Source: Paenibacillus larvae subsp. larvae (GTDB lineage Bacteria > Bacillota > Bacilli > Paenibacillales > NBRC-103111). From it: a DNA stretch of 64,000 bases. Positions within the stretch are counted from its first letter, which is position 1. Every line of letters begins with the position of its first letter. The notes beneath the pieces were generated by a model, which saw only the letters and a program-made list of their open reading frames with translations, searched no databases and was not told the DNA's origin. A program made the translations under genes and the position numbers. Positions 47,728 to 54,177 of this stretch are shown one piece after another. The stretch is from NCBI RefSeq assembly GCF_002003265.1, contig NZ_CP019687.1, positions 1,364,001-1,428,000 on the forward strand, given 5' to 3'.

Positions 47728-47971
47728 CGCTGAAATGTTCCCCGATAAAATCTAAGTAAACTTGAGTTTTAGAGTCTCCGTACCATTTATCTATCAGTTC
47801 TCCATCAATCTGGTGTTCGAGAATTCCGCAGTACTTATACGCGTTCCCTTCCTCAACCCTAAAACGCTGCCCTTCTCGCAGAAGTGAATATGCGATTGCT
47901 TCGATATCTTTCCGAATCTTCTCTTCTAGCGCTCTTTTGATATACGCCTGTGCACTTTCTACCTGTTCCAC
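47720..47971 (-). CDS. Small phage protein behind element B (83 aa)
   Basis: VEQVESAQAYIKRALEEKIR at the start and YGDSKTQVYLDFIGEHFSDE at the end; soluble, acidic. GTG at 47,971 lies 10 nt after GGAGG; the TTG at 47,995 precedes that site and is not used here. Function unknown. It is the gene directly behind structured element B, as terminase large is behind element A. Confidence 0.62.
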   Translation of the reverse strand: MEQVESAQAYIKRALEEKIRKDIEAIAYSLLREGQRFRVEEGNAYKYCGILEHQIDGELIDKWYGDSKTQVYLDFIGEHFSDE

Positions 47972-47998
47972 GATAACCCGACCTCCAAACGTCAATTA

Positions 47999-48099
47999 TT
48001 TACGGGAAATTTACGAGAAATTATCGATTTTCAAGCCTAGGTAATATATTTGGTCGTTTCGATGGCTAATCGTCTAATTTCTCGGTGATTTTTCGTTAT
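47999..48099 (-). ncRNA. Structured leader element B
   Basis: CGAGAAATTA (48,014-48,023) pairs with TAATTTCTCG (48,075-48,084) across exactly 51 nt. Compared with element A, the outer stem has a G-C to A-T exchange and the inner helix a T-A to A-T exchange, both keeping pairing. Conserved loop words on the minus strand are GACCAAA, ACCT and TGAAA. It ends just before the GGAGG of the 83-aa gene. Confidence 0.6.
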
Positions 48100-48104
48100 G
48101 CAAG

Positions 48105-48862
48105 GATATGCCGACGACCATAAGCGCATCGGTTTCGTCCATGCGGCCGTCCTCCCCGCCTAGTTTTCGTTAGCCAAGCAACAGCGATCTGATACCGCAT
48201 ATTATATTAGTGCCACCTCGTTTTCACTCCTTTAAGCGGTGGGGTAGCTGTCGTTGCGTGGTTGGTTCGTCCGCACAGACTTCGCTTATGTATCGGAACA
48301 GGGCCCGGTGCATAAGCGTTGCCGTGACGGGCAAACCCAAACGTTATTTTTGATGCGCGGATTTTTCCGGCACGAGACGCAGCCCCTCGATAGGGGCCCT
48401 TGGGGGTGGGTGCCCTCCTTGTCGGATTGGGTTCACGCAGCCCCCGTTTCATGCATCGTTTATGCATCGAAAGCCTTACGAAATAAGAACGCAAAACACA
48501 AAATCTTGTGTTTAACGAAATATTCAATCGACAAATGAACGATGATACGTTCGCACGACAGCCGCAATGCCGCGTCAGCACTGGCTTTATACTATCGTTC
48601 GCTGAAGATAAACATCTGTACAAAAGCCGAATTATGTGCGGCAGTATATACCCGGCACTGTATGCGGGTGAATAAGTATACGGGGACTGAATCGGGTCCG
48701 CGCGGTTGGTTTCTGAAAAGTTTCGGAGGACCTTCCGTCAGGACTGCGCAAGGGATGTAATCGACCCGGTTACGATTGGTCAACGAAAGCCGATCGTCTC
48801 AATCCCACTGTAACACACATAGTTACAACGCAGCCCTACATATTACTGCCCGTCTAATCCCC
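48105..48862. other. About 750 bp without a convincing gene beside the small terminase gene
   Basis: Frames of 60-138 codons exist on both strands but lack ribosome sites, overlap each other and have unusual composition. Small candidates near 48,120-48,230 (for example MRYQIAVAWLTKTRRGG after GAGGTGG) are doubtful. Hairpins seen: AAACACAA-AATC-TTGTGTTT (about 48,493-48,512), GCCCCT-CGAT-AGGGGC (48,382-48,397), TGTAAC/GTTACA (48,809-48,827). ATGCATCG is repeated directly at about 48,452-48,470. Could be a packaging site or a structured RNA. Confidence 0.5.
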
Positions 48863-49252
48863 CTACTGTGTACGGCGGTCTTTGAACGCAGCCAGCCGCT
48901 GGTTCAACGCCTCCACATCGACTTGGTCCGGCCCGGTCGTTTCAACCTCGATCCGGTCGGTCAGCATACCGTTAATCTGTAGCGCAAGCTTAGCCATTGC
49001 TGCGTTACCATCCCGGATAGCAATCTCCGTCAGGCTATCGATTAACTCCGGCAACTTCTCCTGACTGTTGCGGACCATCTGACGCTTAAGCTCCGCCTCG
49101 AACATCTGATCCTTACGCCAGTTGCCTATTGTGTTCGGATGCACCCCGCATATCTCGGCAATCTCTGCGTATGTCTTTCCGCCTTTCTTTGGCAACGCTA
49201 AATAGCCGATTGCCGTATATTGCTCCGTGCTTAACAATTTTTTAAACGTCAT
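48863..49252 (-). CDS. Terminase small subunit (phBC6A51-type HTH)
   Basis: 129 aa: QYTAIGYLALPKKGGKTYAE then IAEICGVHPNTIGNWRKDQM, an N-terminal helix-turn-helix that recognises the packaging site; the rest is helical (LPELIDSLTEIAIRDGNAAM). Ends with TAG, which shows amber is a true stop in this phage. Separated from the large subunit by about 1.4 kb that includes the geneless stretch. Overlaps the previous gene by 11 bp. Confidence 0.8.
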   Translation of the reverse strand: MTFKKLLSTEQYTAIGYLALPKKGGKTYAEIAEICGVHPNTIGNWRKDQMFEAELKRQMVRNSQEKLPELIDSLTEIAIRDGNAAMAKLALQINGMLTDRIEVETTGPDQVDVEALNQRLAAFKDRRTQ

Positions 49253-49661
49253 GATTACCGTCCTCCTTTCGTATAACTCCGCCTCTGTGGTACAGTTCTT
49301 TTTCTATCTCTCGTATTTCGCGTTTTGCATCAGCCAGATCACGCTGTATATAAAAGCCCGTAAACCCGCTCATATCATCGACCCATCTTTGTAAGTACCG
49401 TAATCTATCTAAAAGCCGGCACTTACGGATAAACTCATCCGCATCTCGGGTAACAAGTACATCGGCAAAATACGAGTCCCTATCCACAACTGACTGCCAA
49501 GATGTAGAGTCGGTTTGGATTTTATGAATACCGCCAGTCATACCTTTAGCTTTCGCCACAAACGCCCTAAGCGTCTCCTTATCAAGCTTCCCCTCGGATG
49601 CATAATGCCAAGCGATACGGCGGTCGCCAACACCCTCTAATGCGATAAAATGGTACGCCAT
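49242..49661 (-). CDS. Phage hypothetical protein upstream of terminase (139 aa)
   Basis: AYHFIALEGVGDRRIAWHYA and SVVDRDSYFADVLVTRDADE, then a helical C-terminus (RDLADAKREIREIEKELYHR). ATG follows GAGGAGG by 9 nt. No family recognised. One base after the 55-aa gene's stop. Confidence 0.65.
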   Translation of the reverse strand: MAYHFIALEGVGDRRIAWHYASEGKLDKETLRAFVAKAKGMTGGIHKIQTDSTSWQSVVDRDSYFADVLVTRDADEFIRKCRLLDRLRYLQRWVDDMSGFTGFYIQRDLADAKREIREIEKELYHRGGVIRKEDGNHDV

Positions 49662-49662
49662 A

Positions 49663-49830
49663 TTAATGCTCCTCCTCGTAATCTATATCGACCTGAACAT
49701 AGCCCTTTAGCGTAAACATCGGCTCTTGTAGTCCCCGTTTAACAAGCGCAATTGCCCCTTGTTTGTAGAGGATGTCATCGCCACATACAATCAGATCATC
49801 GTTTTCCAAGTAGGATAGTCTAACGGTCAT
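49663..49830 (-). CDS. Small phage protein (55 aa)
   Basis: MTVRLSYLENDDLIVCGDDI then LYKQGAIALVKRGLQEPMFT and an acidic end DYEEEH; looks like a small all-beta fold. Overlaps the end of the 72-aa membrane gene by 11 bp and ends directly before the 139-aa gene, so it is probably translated by coupling. Confidence 0.6.
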   Translation of the reverse strand: MTVRLSYLENDDLIVCGDDILYKQGAIALVKRGLQEPMFTLKGYVQVDIDYEEEH

Positions 49831-50038
49831 ATAATCGTTTCCCCCGTTTCATTCCCTCTCGTCCTTCCGCAATACGATCGGATACTTCTTCGTACTCATC
49901 GTCAAATTCCCGCATCCTGCGTTCTGATTCCGTCATCACCTTCATGAATTGCCGGTAATTGCGAGTATCATAGTAAAGTGCATATATGACTATACCACCG
50001 GCAATTGCGGTAATGATTGCGAATATAGTTACGTACAT
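49820..50038 (-). CDS. Single-helix membrane protein with charged tail (72 aa)
   Basis: MYVTIFAIITAIAGGIVIYA is one membrane helix, followed by a charged coiled-coil tail (MTESERRMREFDDEYEEVSD). The topology resembles spanin-like or holin-accessory proteins but no assignment is possible. RBS AAGGAGG 8 nt before the ATG. Confidence 0.65.
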   Translation of the reverse strand: MYVTIFAIITAIAGGIVIYALYYDTRNYRQFMKVMTESERRMREFDDEYEEVSDRIAEGREGMKRGKRLYDR

Positions 50039-50174
50039 GGTAAAGACCTCCTTATCGCTACGTCGCTTCGCTCCTTGCGACCTTCGACCCGTCGCTAGCG
50101 CTCCGTGTCTTGGTAATAGTTATCCTTCCTCGTCTATTACTTATCTTTTAAAGATCGATGATAAGGGTATTATC

Positions 50175-51562
50175 GATCAAGTCCAAATTTGTGTGTAAAT
50201 TCCCTCAGCTAGACTGTGCTACATAATGCGAGTCACTTTGGCATCGGACTTTGGCCGATCCTTCCGCCATTCCATGTACTCGGTCATGTCGAGATATTTC
50301 TTGCCGGCTGCCCATTTTTCATCCTGTTCCATCAATAGAGCACCAATAAGACGAATCACGGATTCACGGTTTGGGAAGATGCGAATGACACGTTCCCGGC
50401 GTCTAACCTCTTCGTTGAGACGCTCAACGCTATTTGTCGTGCGCAGCCGTTTTCGGTAACGCTCTGGCAGCATTAAGACGGCGGTAGCATCGTCAAATCC
50501 GCTTTCCAGCACGCCCATCGCCTTACCCGCCTTATCTTCATAAGCCGCTAAGGTCTGTTTTAATAAAAACCTTGCCGTTCCAGTATCAGGAGCATCTAGA
50601 ATCGACCGTAGACGGCCATGGATCTCATCCTTCAAGGCTTTGGGTGAGGCTTCTAATACATTTCGCGTGAAGTGAGTCTGGCATCGCTGCCATGTTACCC
50701 CTTGCAGCTGCTGCCGTACCGCGCGTACAAGGCCGCCATGATCGTCGGAGGTAATGAGATCCACACCTCGTAATCCACGTCCTTTTAGAGAGCTGAAAAA
50801 CTCACTCCAGCTTGCTTCAGATTCTGTGTCACCCAGCATCAGGCCAAGGACTTCACGATAGCCCTCGGTGTTTACACCAATGGCAATCATGATGCCTCGT
50901 GAGCGTACACGACCGTCTTCACGGACCTTGAGATACATCGCATCTACGAGAACAAACGGAAAGAGGCTGTCTGCCAGGCTTCGATTATTCCAAGCAGTTA
51001 CGATGGGATCCAGCCGCTTACAAAGGTCTGAAACAGTGGATTTAGAAAACTCGGTTCCGCAGAGTTCTTCGGTTACTTGCGAGACTTTACGCGTAGAGAC
51101 GCCGTTTACGACCATTTCCATCATCGCTAAGATTAACGCTTGTTCACTTCTCTGGTAACGACTAAAGAGCTCTGTCGTGAACTTCCCGCCACGGATGCGC
51201 GGAACACTTAGTGTAATGGTTCCCACCCGCGTATGCAGCCCATGTGGATACGATCCATTCCGGTACGCTTTTCGATTCTCTGTTCGTTCATAACGATCTG
51301 CTTCCACTTGTTCACTCACCTGTGCTTGTAAGACTTGGTTCAGTACAGACTCGAGCAGCTTGGCTACACCCGCATCCTGAGAATTTCCCAAAAATAGTTG
51401 ATGCAAAAGCTGCGAATCTACGTTAATCTGGTATTGAGCCATTTCATAACACCTCGTATATTTAGAATTTTGTGTCCCAACATTATTCTAACTGAGGGCT
51501 ATGAATATGGCTCCTTTCATTTTTTGGAACCTAGCTTTTTACACAATTATACGGACTCAACT
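50175..51562 (-). mobile_element. IS256-family insertion sequence, copy 2 (1,388 bp)
   Basis: Same ends as copy 1 in inverted orientation: GATCAAGTCC at the left, GGACTCAACT at the right. Perfect 9-bp target duplication GGTATTATC at 50,166-50,174 and 51,563-51,571. It inserted between the late genes and the origin-like array, so it post-dates prophage entry and could affect late transcription. Confidence 0.95.
50219..51442 (-). CDS. IS256 family transposase, copy 2
   Basis: 407-aa protein identical to copy 1, with the same catalytic blocks (LVDAMYLKV, DLITSDDHGG, TTNSVERLNEEVRRRE). Intact. The identity of two copies 40 kb apart points to recent transposition, and the two inverted copies provide homology for inversion of the intervening DNA. 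Confidence 0.96.
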   Translation of the reverse strand: MAQYQINVDSQLLHQLFLGNSQDAGVAKLLESVLNQVLQAQVSEQVEADRYERTENRKAYRNGSYPHGLHTRVGTITLSVPRIRGGKFTTELFSRYQRSEQALILAMMEMVVNGVSTRKVSQVTEELCGTEFSKSTVSDLCKRLDPIVTAWNNRSLADSLFPFVLVDAMYLKVREDGRVRSRGIMIAIGVNTEGYREVLGLMLGDTESEASWSEFFSSLKGRGLRGVDLITSDDHGGLVRAVRQQLQGVTWQRCQTHFTRNVLEASPKALKDEIHGRLRSILDAPDTGTARFLLKQTLAAYEDKAGKAMGVLESGFDDATAVLMLPERYRKRLRTTNSVERLNEEVRRRERVIRIFPNRESVIRLIGALLMEQDEKWAAGKKYLDMTEYMEWRKDRPKSDAKVTRIM

Positions 51563-51633
51563 GGTATTATCTATTTACACAAGTAAGGAACGAAGAGACT
51601 TACGCAGTGTTAATGTTTTTATAAGTCTTTATT

Positions 51634-51722
51634 TATAAATCTTTATAATATAAATCTTTATAGTACACGATTTCCGTGGGTAATAATCACGATTTCCGTG
51701 AATATGAGCCACGAATTTCGTG
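51634..51722. other. Candidate phage replication origin: AT-rich repeats plus 22-bp-spaced palindromes
   Basis: TATAAATCTTTATA occurs at 51,634-51,647 and 51,649-51,662 in an AT-rich stretch. Next come three palindromic 13-mers, CACGATTTCCGTG (51,666-51,678 and 51,688-51,700) and CACGAATTTCGTG (51,710-51,722), starting exactly 22 bp apart, two helical turns. This is the layout of iteron origins with a melting region. The adjacent gene encodes a winged-helix, initiator-like protein. Confidence 0.65.
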
Positions 51723-51738
51723 AATAAGCTTTACTATA

Positions 51739-52131
51739 CTAAAGCCATGCGGTTAAATCCTCCGAGTCAGAACCGGAATTACCTCGATTAGCCTCGGGAT
51801 ATTTACGGTAAAACTCCTCTTGGTCTGTAACCGGTGCCTTAACGTAGTAAACGTAATTAGCTCCGAGTGCTGGTCGTTTATAGTCAATGAGTCCGTATTT
51901 CTTTAGCGTTTTAGCTAATTGTCCCGGCATATTAACGCCTATTCCCATGTCCTCGCACATTTGCGCTTGAGTTGGATACGCATATCCGTATTGGACGTTA
52001 TACCTGTCACAGAGATACATGTACATCAAAACGTGCTGAGCCTTGAAGTCGGGTAACCGGGTGTATAACGTAAAAAGCGCCCGATGTACTTCGACATAAT
52101 TGTCGACGGGCGCGAAAGGTTTCTTAGTCAT
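51739..52131 (-). CDS. Winged-helix replication-initiator-like protein (130 aa)
   Basis: MTKKPFAPVDNYVEVHRALF, then VLMYMYLCDRYNVQYGYAYP, TQAQMCEDMGIGVNMPGQLA, KTLKKYGLIDYKRP: a helix-turn-helix with a wing, as in DnaD N-terminal/RepA-type initiators. C-terminus acidic. It lies 16 bp from the 22-bp palindrome array, its probable binding site. ATG at 52,131 has GGAGTGTGGAG upstream. Confidence 0.62.
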   Translation of the reverse strand: MTKKPFAPVDNYVEVHRALFTLYTRLPDFKAQHVLMYMYLCDRYNVQYGYAYPTQAQMCEDMGIGVNMPGQLAKTLKKYGLIDYKRPALGANYVYYVKAPVTDQEEFYRKYPEANRGNSGSDSEDLTAWL

Positions 52132-52163
52132 ATACTCCACACTCCACTCCATGGGATTAAACG

Positions 52164-52346
52164 TTACTTCGGTTGCTTAGACTCGTCGTACAGATCGAGG
52201 GATCGACTCACCACGTCGGCTTTTTCAAATAGCCAGAACTTACCGCCTGTCTTCTCGTTTATCCCGACGCAGATATACCGATGTCCGCGGGATCGCAAGA
52301 AATGAAACATTGACGGCGAGTAGCAGTATAGGTAATCGTTTTTCAC
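52164..52346 (-). CDS. DUF5659-like small phage protein (60 aa)
   Basis: DYLYCYSPSMFHFLRSRGHR then YICVGINEKTGGKFWLFEKA fits the DUF5659 pattern (short phage proteins of unknown role). Start GTG at 52,346 about 10 nt after AAAGGAG. Upstream of the initiator-like gene. Confidence 0.65.
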   Translation of the reverse strand: MKNDYLYCYSPSMFHFLRSRGHRYICVGINEKTGGKFWLFEKADVVSRSLDLYDESKQPK

Positions 52347-52523
52347 TTCAATCCGACTCCTTTATCGTTGGTATTATCTGGCGTAGGCAGCATAGGACTA
52401 ATGACGCAAGCTGTTTCGGAGTACCTGCGATCGTGTCCGAGCTTACGCTACGCATAGAGCGCTGATTAATGGGTTTAGCGGCACGAAACCTTTGTAGGCT
52501 CAGACTATAAGTAAGAGCAACGC
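52347..52523. other. Intergenic stretch, nothing assignable
   Basis: About 180 bp between the DUF5659 gene and the terminator at 52,524. No frame with a ribosome site. A leftward promoter for the initiator gene may be here, but no good consensus was seen. Confidence 0.4.
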
Positions 52524-52547
52524 AAAAAGACGCCGCAATGGGCGTCT
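52524..52547 (-). terminator. Terminator after the early HTH gene
   Basis: AGACGCC (52,528-52,534) pairs with GGCGTCT (52,541-52,547), then TTTTT leftward. It ends the short early unit (53,211-52,619). Confidence 0.8.
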
Positions 52548-52618
52548 ATTTCTTCCGTCATATACTATGACCAGCTAACGGGCTATTTTGGAGGTATCAC
52601 ACGTAAATTATTTTTATT

Positions 52619-52849
52619 TTATTTATAGACATTGGACTTGTATTTGGCGTTTTCCTTAAGCTCTTTCCGGAGTCGTTCGACATCTTGACGTAGATACAAA
52701 CCGGCCTTACCGATATTTTTTATCGGAGAAATACGGCCGGCCTTATTTAAATCGTTCAATCTTTGTCTAGATATGTTGCACTCTTCGCGCACGTCATCTG
52801 GAGACATGACGTTGGAGAGGATAAAATTCACTAATTGTTCTCTATCCAC
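52619..52849 (-). CDS. HTH (excisionase-like) DNA-binding protein (76 aa)
   Basis: LSNVMSPDDVREECNISRQR, LNDLNKAGRISPIKNIGKAG, LYLRQDVERLRKELKE: an excisionase/MerR-like winged helix with a basic tail. Likely an early regulator or Xis. GTG start at 52,849, weak ribosome site, probably coupled to the preceding 31-aa gene. Confidence 0.72.
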   Translation of the reverse strand: MDREQLVNFILSNVMSPDDVREECNISRQRLNDLNKAGRISPIKNIGKAGLYLRQDVERLRKELKENAKYKSNVYK

Positions 52850-52858
52850 CGTTTCACT

Positions 52859-52954
52859 TCACTTTCTGGTTTTTGCTATCGTTATTATAGTCATAATAAC
52901 AAAATACGCAGTAAGTGCAAGCACTCCACAAGTTAGTAACTCGACTATATCCAC
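52859..52954 (-). CDS. Single-helix membrane peptide (31 aa)
   Basis: VDIVELLTCGVLALTAYFVI then MTIITIAKTRK: one membrane helix and a basic end. GTG at 52,954 follows GGAAGGAGG by 7 nt, an excellent site, which supports a real gene despite its size. It lies in the promoter-driven early unit with another small membrane protein. Confidence 0.6.
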   Translation of the reverse strand: MDIVELLTCGVLALTAYFVIMTIITIAKTRK

Positions 52955-53052
52955 GTCGGTTCCTCCTTCCGAGAAAACTTGACTATATACATAATAGAGG
53001 GTACGATAAGCATATAATACGGTTGGAGGTAGGAAGGGCCGAAGCCCTCCGC

Positions 53053-53211
53053 TTACCTTCGATTTCTGACCCGCCTGTTCCGTCTTGCCCACGGAGCAGG
53101 TTTTCTTATTGCCGTCCTATGATTTATCTTAGCTGTTTGGTAGTTTAAGTAAGCACCGATGCAGGCAAGACCTGTGGCAATAAGGGGTAAGTATTTTTCT
53201 AAGTTGACCAA
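53053..53211 (-). CDS. Small membrane protein with very basic tail (52 aa)
   Basis: Start TTG at 53,211 is 8 nt after GAAAGGAGG. The protein reads MVNLEKYLPLIATGLACIGA (one membrane helix), then a tail rich in Arg (KPAPWARRNRRVRNRR). First gene after the strong early promoter and operator O3. Function unknown; could be a superinfection-exclusion or toxin-like peptide, which is only a guess. Confidence 0.6.
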   Translation of the reverse strand: MVNLEKYLPLIATGLACIGAYLNYQTAKINHRTAIRKPAPWARRNRRVRNRR

Positions 53212-53229
53212 CCGTACATCCTCCTTTCT

Positions 53230-53287
53230 GGAGTACGTTTCCCGTACCCTCTACAAATATAATAACAAATGAACATACATTTGTCAA
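53230..53287 (-). promoter_or_regulatory. Strong early leftward promoter with operator-like site O3
   Basis: TTGACA (53,287-53,282), 17-bp spacer, TATTAT (53,264-53,259), the same hexamers as the repressor-region promoter. Just past the expected start is an inverted repeat, read leftward GGTACGGGAAACGTAC (from 53,248), sharing GGTACG and AACGT with O1 and O2 at 28.4 kb. Confidence 0.75.
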
Positions 53288-53303
53288 CACATATAGATAA
53301 AAA

Positions 53304-53325
53304 CCACCGCATAGGGTGGCTTTTG
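53304..53325 (-). terminator. Terminator after the 150-aa gene
   Basis: CCACC/GGTGG stem (53,304-53,308 with 53,315-53,319), followed leftward by TTTTT. It separates the upstream leftward genes from the early promoter. Confidence 0.7.
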
Positions 53326-53327
53326 TT

Positions 53328-53780
53328 TTATATATAATAAGTAGATATAGGACCGGGTGCCGTGTCTTTTCGATATTGTGCCTTACGTTCCGCATTGAGT
53401 ATTTTTGCATTCTTGTCTATGAAAGATGTTTCCCACTTGTTACGTTTTCGGCGCTTGCCTGCCTTGTGGTTCCGCCCATCCATACCAATATACTCCTCAG
53501 CTTTTACCGTAGTTTCTTTTTTGTGTCTGCGGTCTAGTTGACGTTCTGAGAAGAACGGGTACTCAGTTTGCGTTACTTTGTCGGAATAGTTATTGTTTAG
53601 CTCTTCCAGCAGCAAGTAATCGGCCAATCTCTCTAACTGCAAAGGCTCTGGCGTCCCTCCCGTAGAATCTACATACGCATCGGTCAGCGCTTCTACCTCA
53701 CTAATTCTCTCTGATCTATCGGAAATATTCTTCTCGATTATGTCCGTTACTGCCTCGCAGAATGTTATTCTATCGTTCAA
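53328..53780 (-). CDS. Phage hypothetical protein (150 aa)
   Basis: NDRITFCEAVTDIIEKNISD, then PLQLERLADYLLLEELNNNY and a Lys/Arg-rich C-terminal half (GRNHKAGKRRKRNKWETSFI). The first half is helical with a leucine-rich block often seen beside phage late-gene regulators. Overlaps the sigma-like gene by 11 bp. No family recognised. Confidence 0.65.
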   Translation of the reverse strand: MNDRITFCEAVTDIIEKNISDRSERISEVEALTDAYVDSTGGTPEPLQLERLADYLLLEELNNNYSDKVTQTEYPFFSERQLDRRHKKETTVKAEEYIGMDGRNHKAGKRRKRNKWETSFIDKNAKILNAERKAQYRKDTAPGPISTYYI

Positions 53781-54177
53781 TATCTCGTTCCCCTTCCGTC
53801 TCGGTGTATTCTACGATGATCTCTCCGTAATTCCATCGCTTATAAATTGCCGCTAATTTGCCGTAAACCTCGTTCACAAACTGAGTGACTGACCGCCTGC
53901 CTACACCCATAACTTTTGCGGCCTCTTGATGTGTAAGCTGCCATTTCCCGTGGACCAACGCAAGGGCCTCCGCTTGCCTTTGCGTCAGTCCTGCCGACTC
54001 AATCGCGCTGGATAAATCGATAAGTATATCGGATGCCGCCGTGTCGCCTTTAAACCTGCGCTCAGCAATCCGGTACCTGTCCCGCAGGAGCCTTGCGACT
54101 CCCTTAGGCGTGTTTAGTGCGTAGGTTTGCGTGTACTTACGGTCTTTCTCGTGGATATCGATTTTTACACTACCCAT
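53770..54177 (-). CDS. Sigma-70 region 4-like phage regulator (135 aa)
   Basis: C-terminal helix-turn-helix: LTQRQAEALALVHGKWQLTH, QEAAKVMGVGRRSVTQFVNE, matching sigma region 4/ArpU-type late regulators. The N-terminal half (PKGVARLLRDRYRIAERRFK) is basic-helical. It probably controls late transcription. Overlaps the methylase gene by 13 bp. Confidence 0.75.
   Translation of the reverse strand: MGSVKIDIHEKDRKYTQTYALNTPKGVARLLRDRYRIAERRFKGDTAASDILIDLSSAIESAGLTQRQAEALALVHGKWQLTHQEAAKVMGVGRRSVTQFVNEVYGKLAAIYKRWNYGEIIVEYTETEGERDIER

Noticed and set aside
47457-48099. Elements A and B as MITE copies
   Set aside because: No target duplications at either end, and the compensatory changes in both stems favour a conserved structure; still listed as a way to refute the RNA idea.
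48241-48280. Possible tRNA T-arm (GGTTCGTCC)
   Set aside because: No acceptor stem, anticodon arm or D-arm could be built around it. No tRNA or rRNA was found in the window.
48254-48538. 94-codon rightward frame in the same gap
   Set aside because: No ribosome site, no recognisable product, and antisense to the late operon.
48207-48623. 138-codon leftward frame in the gap by the small terminase
   Set aside because: No ribosome site, overlaps a long frame on the other strand, and odd Arg/Cys-rich composition; treated as non-coding.
53060-53115. Hairpin CCTGTTCCGT/ACGGAGCAGG with TTTTC read as a rightward terminator
   Set aside because: It lies inside the 52-aa leftward gene and no rightward gene precedes it.
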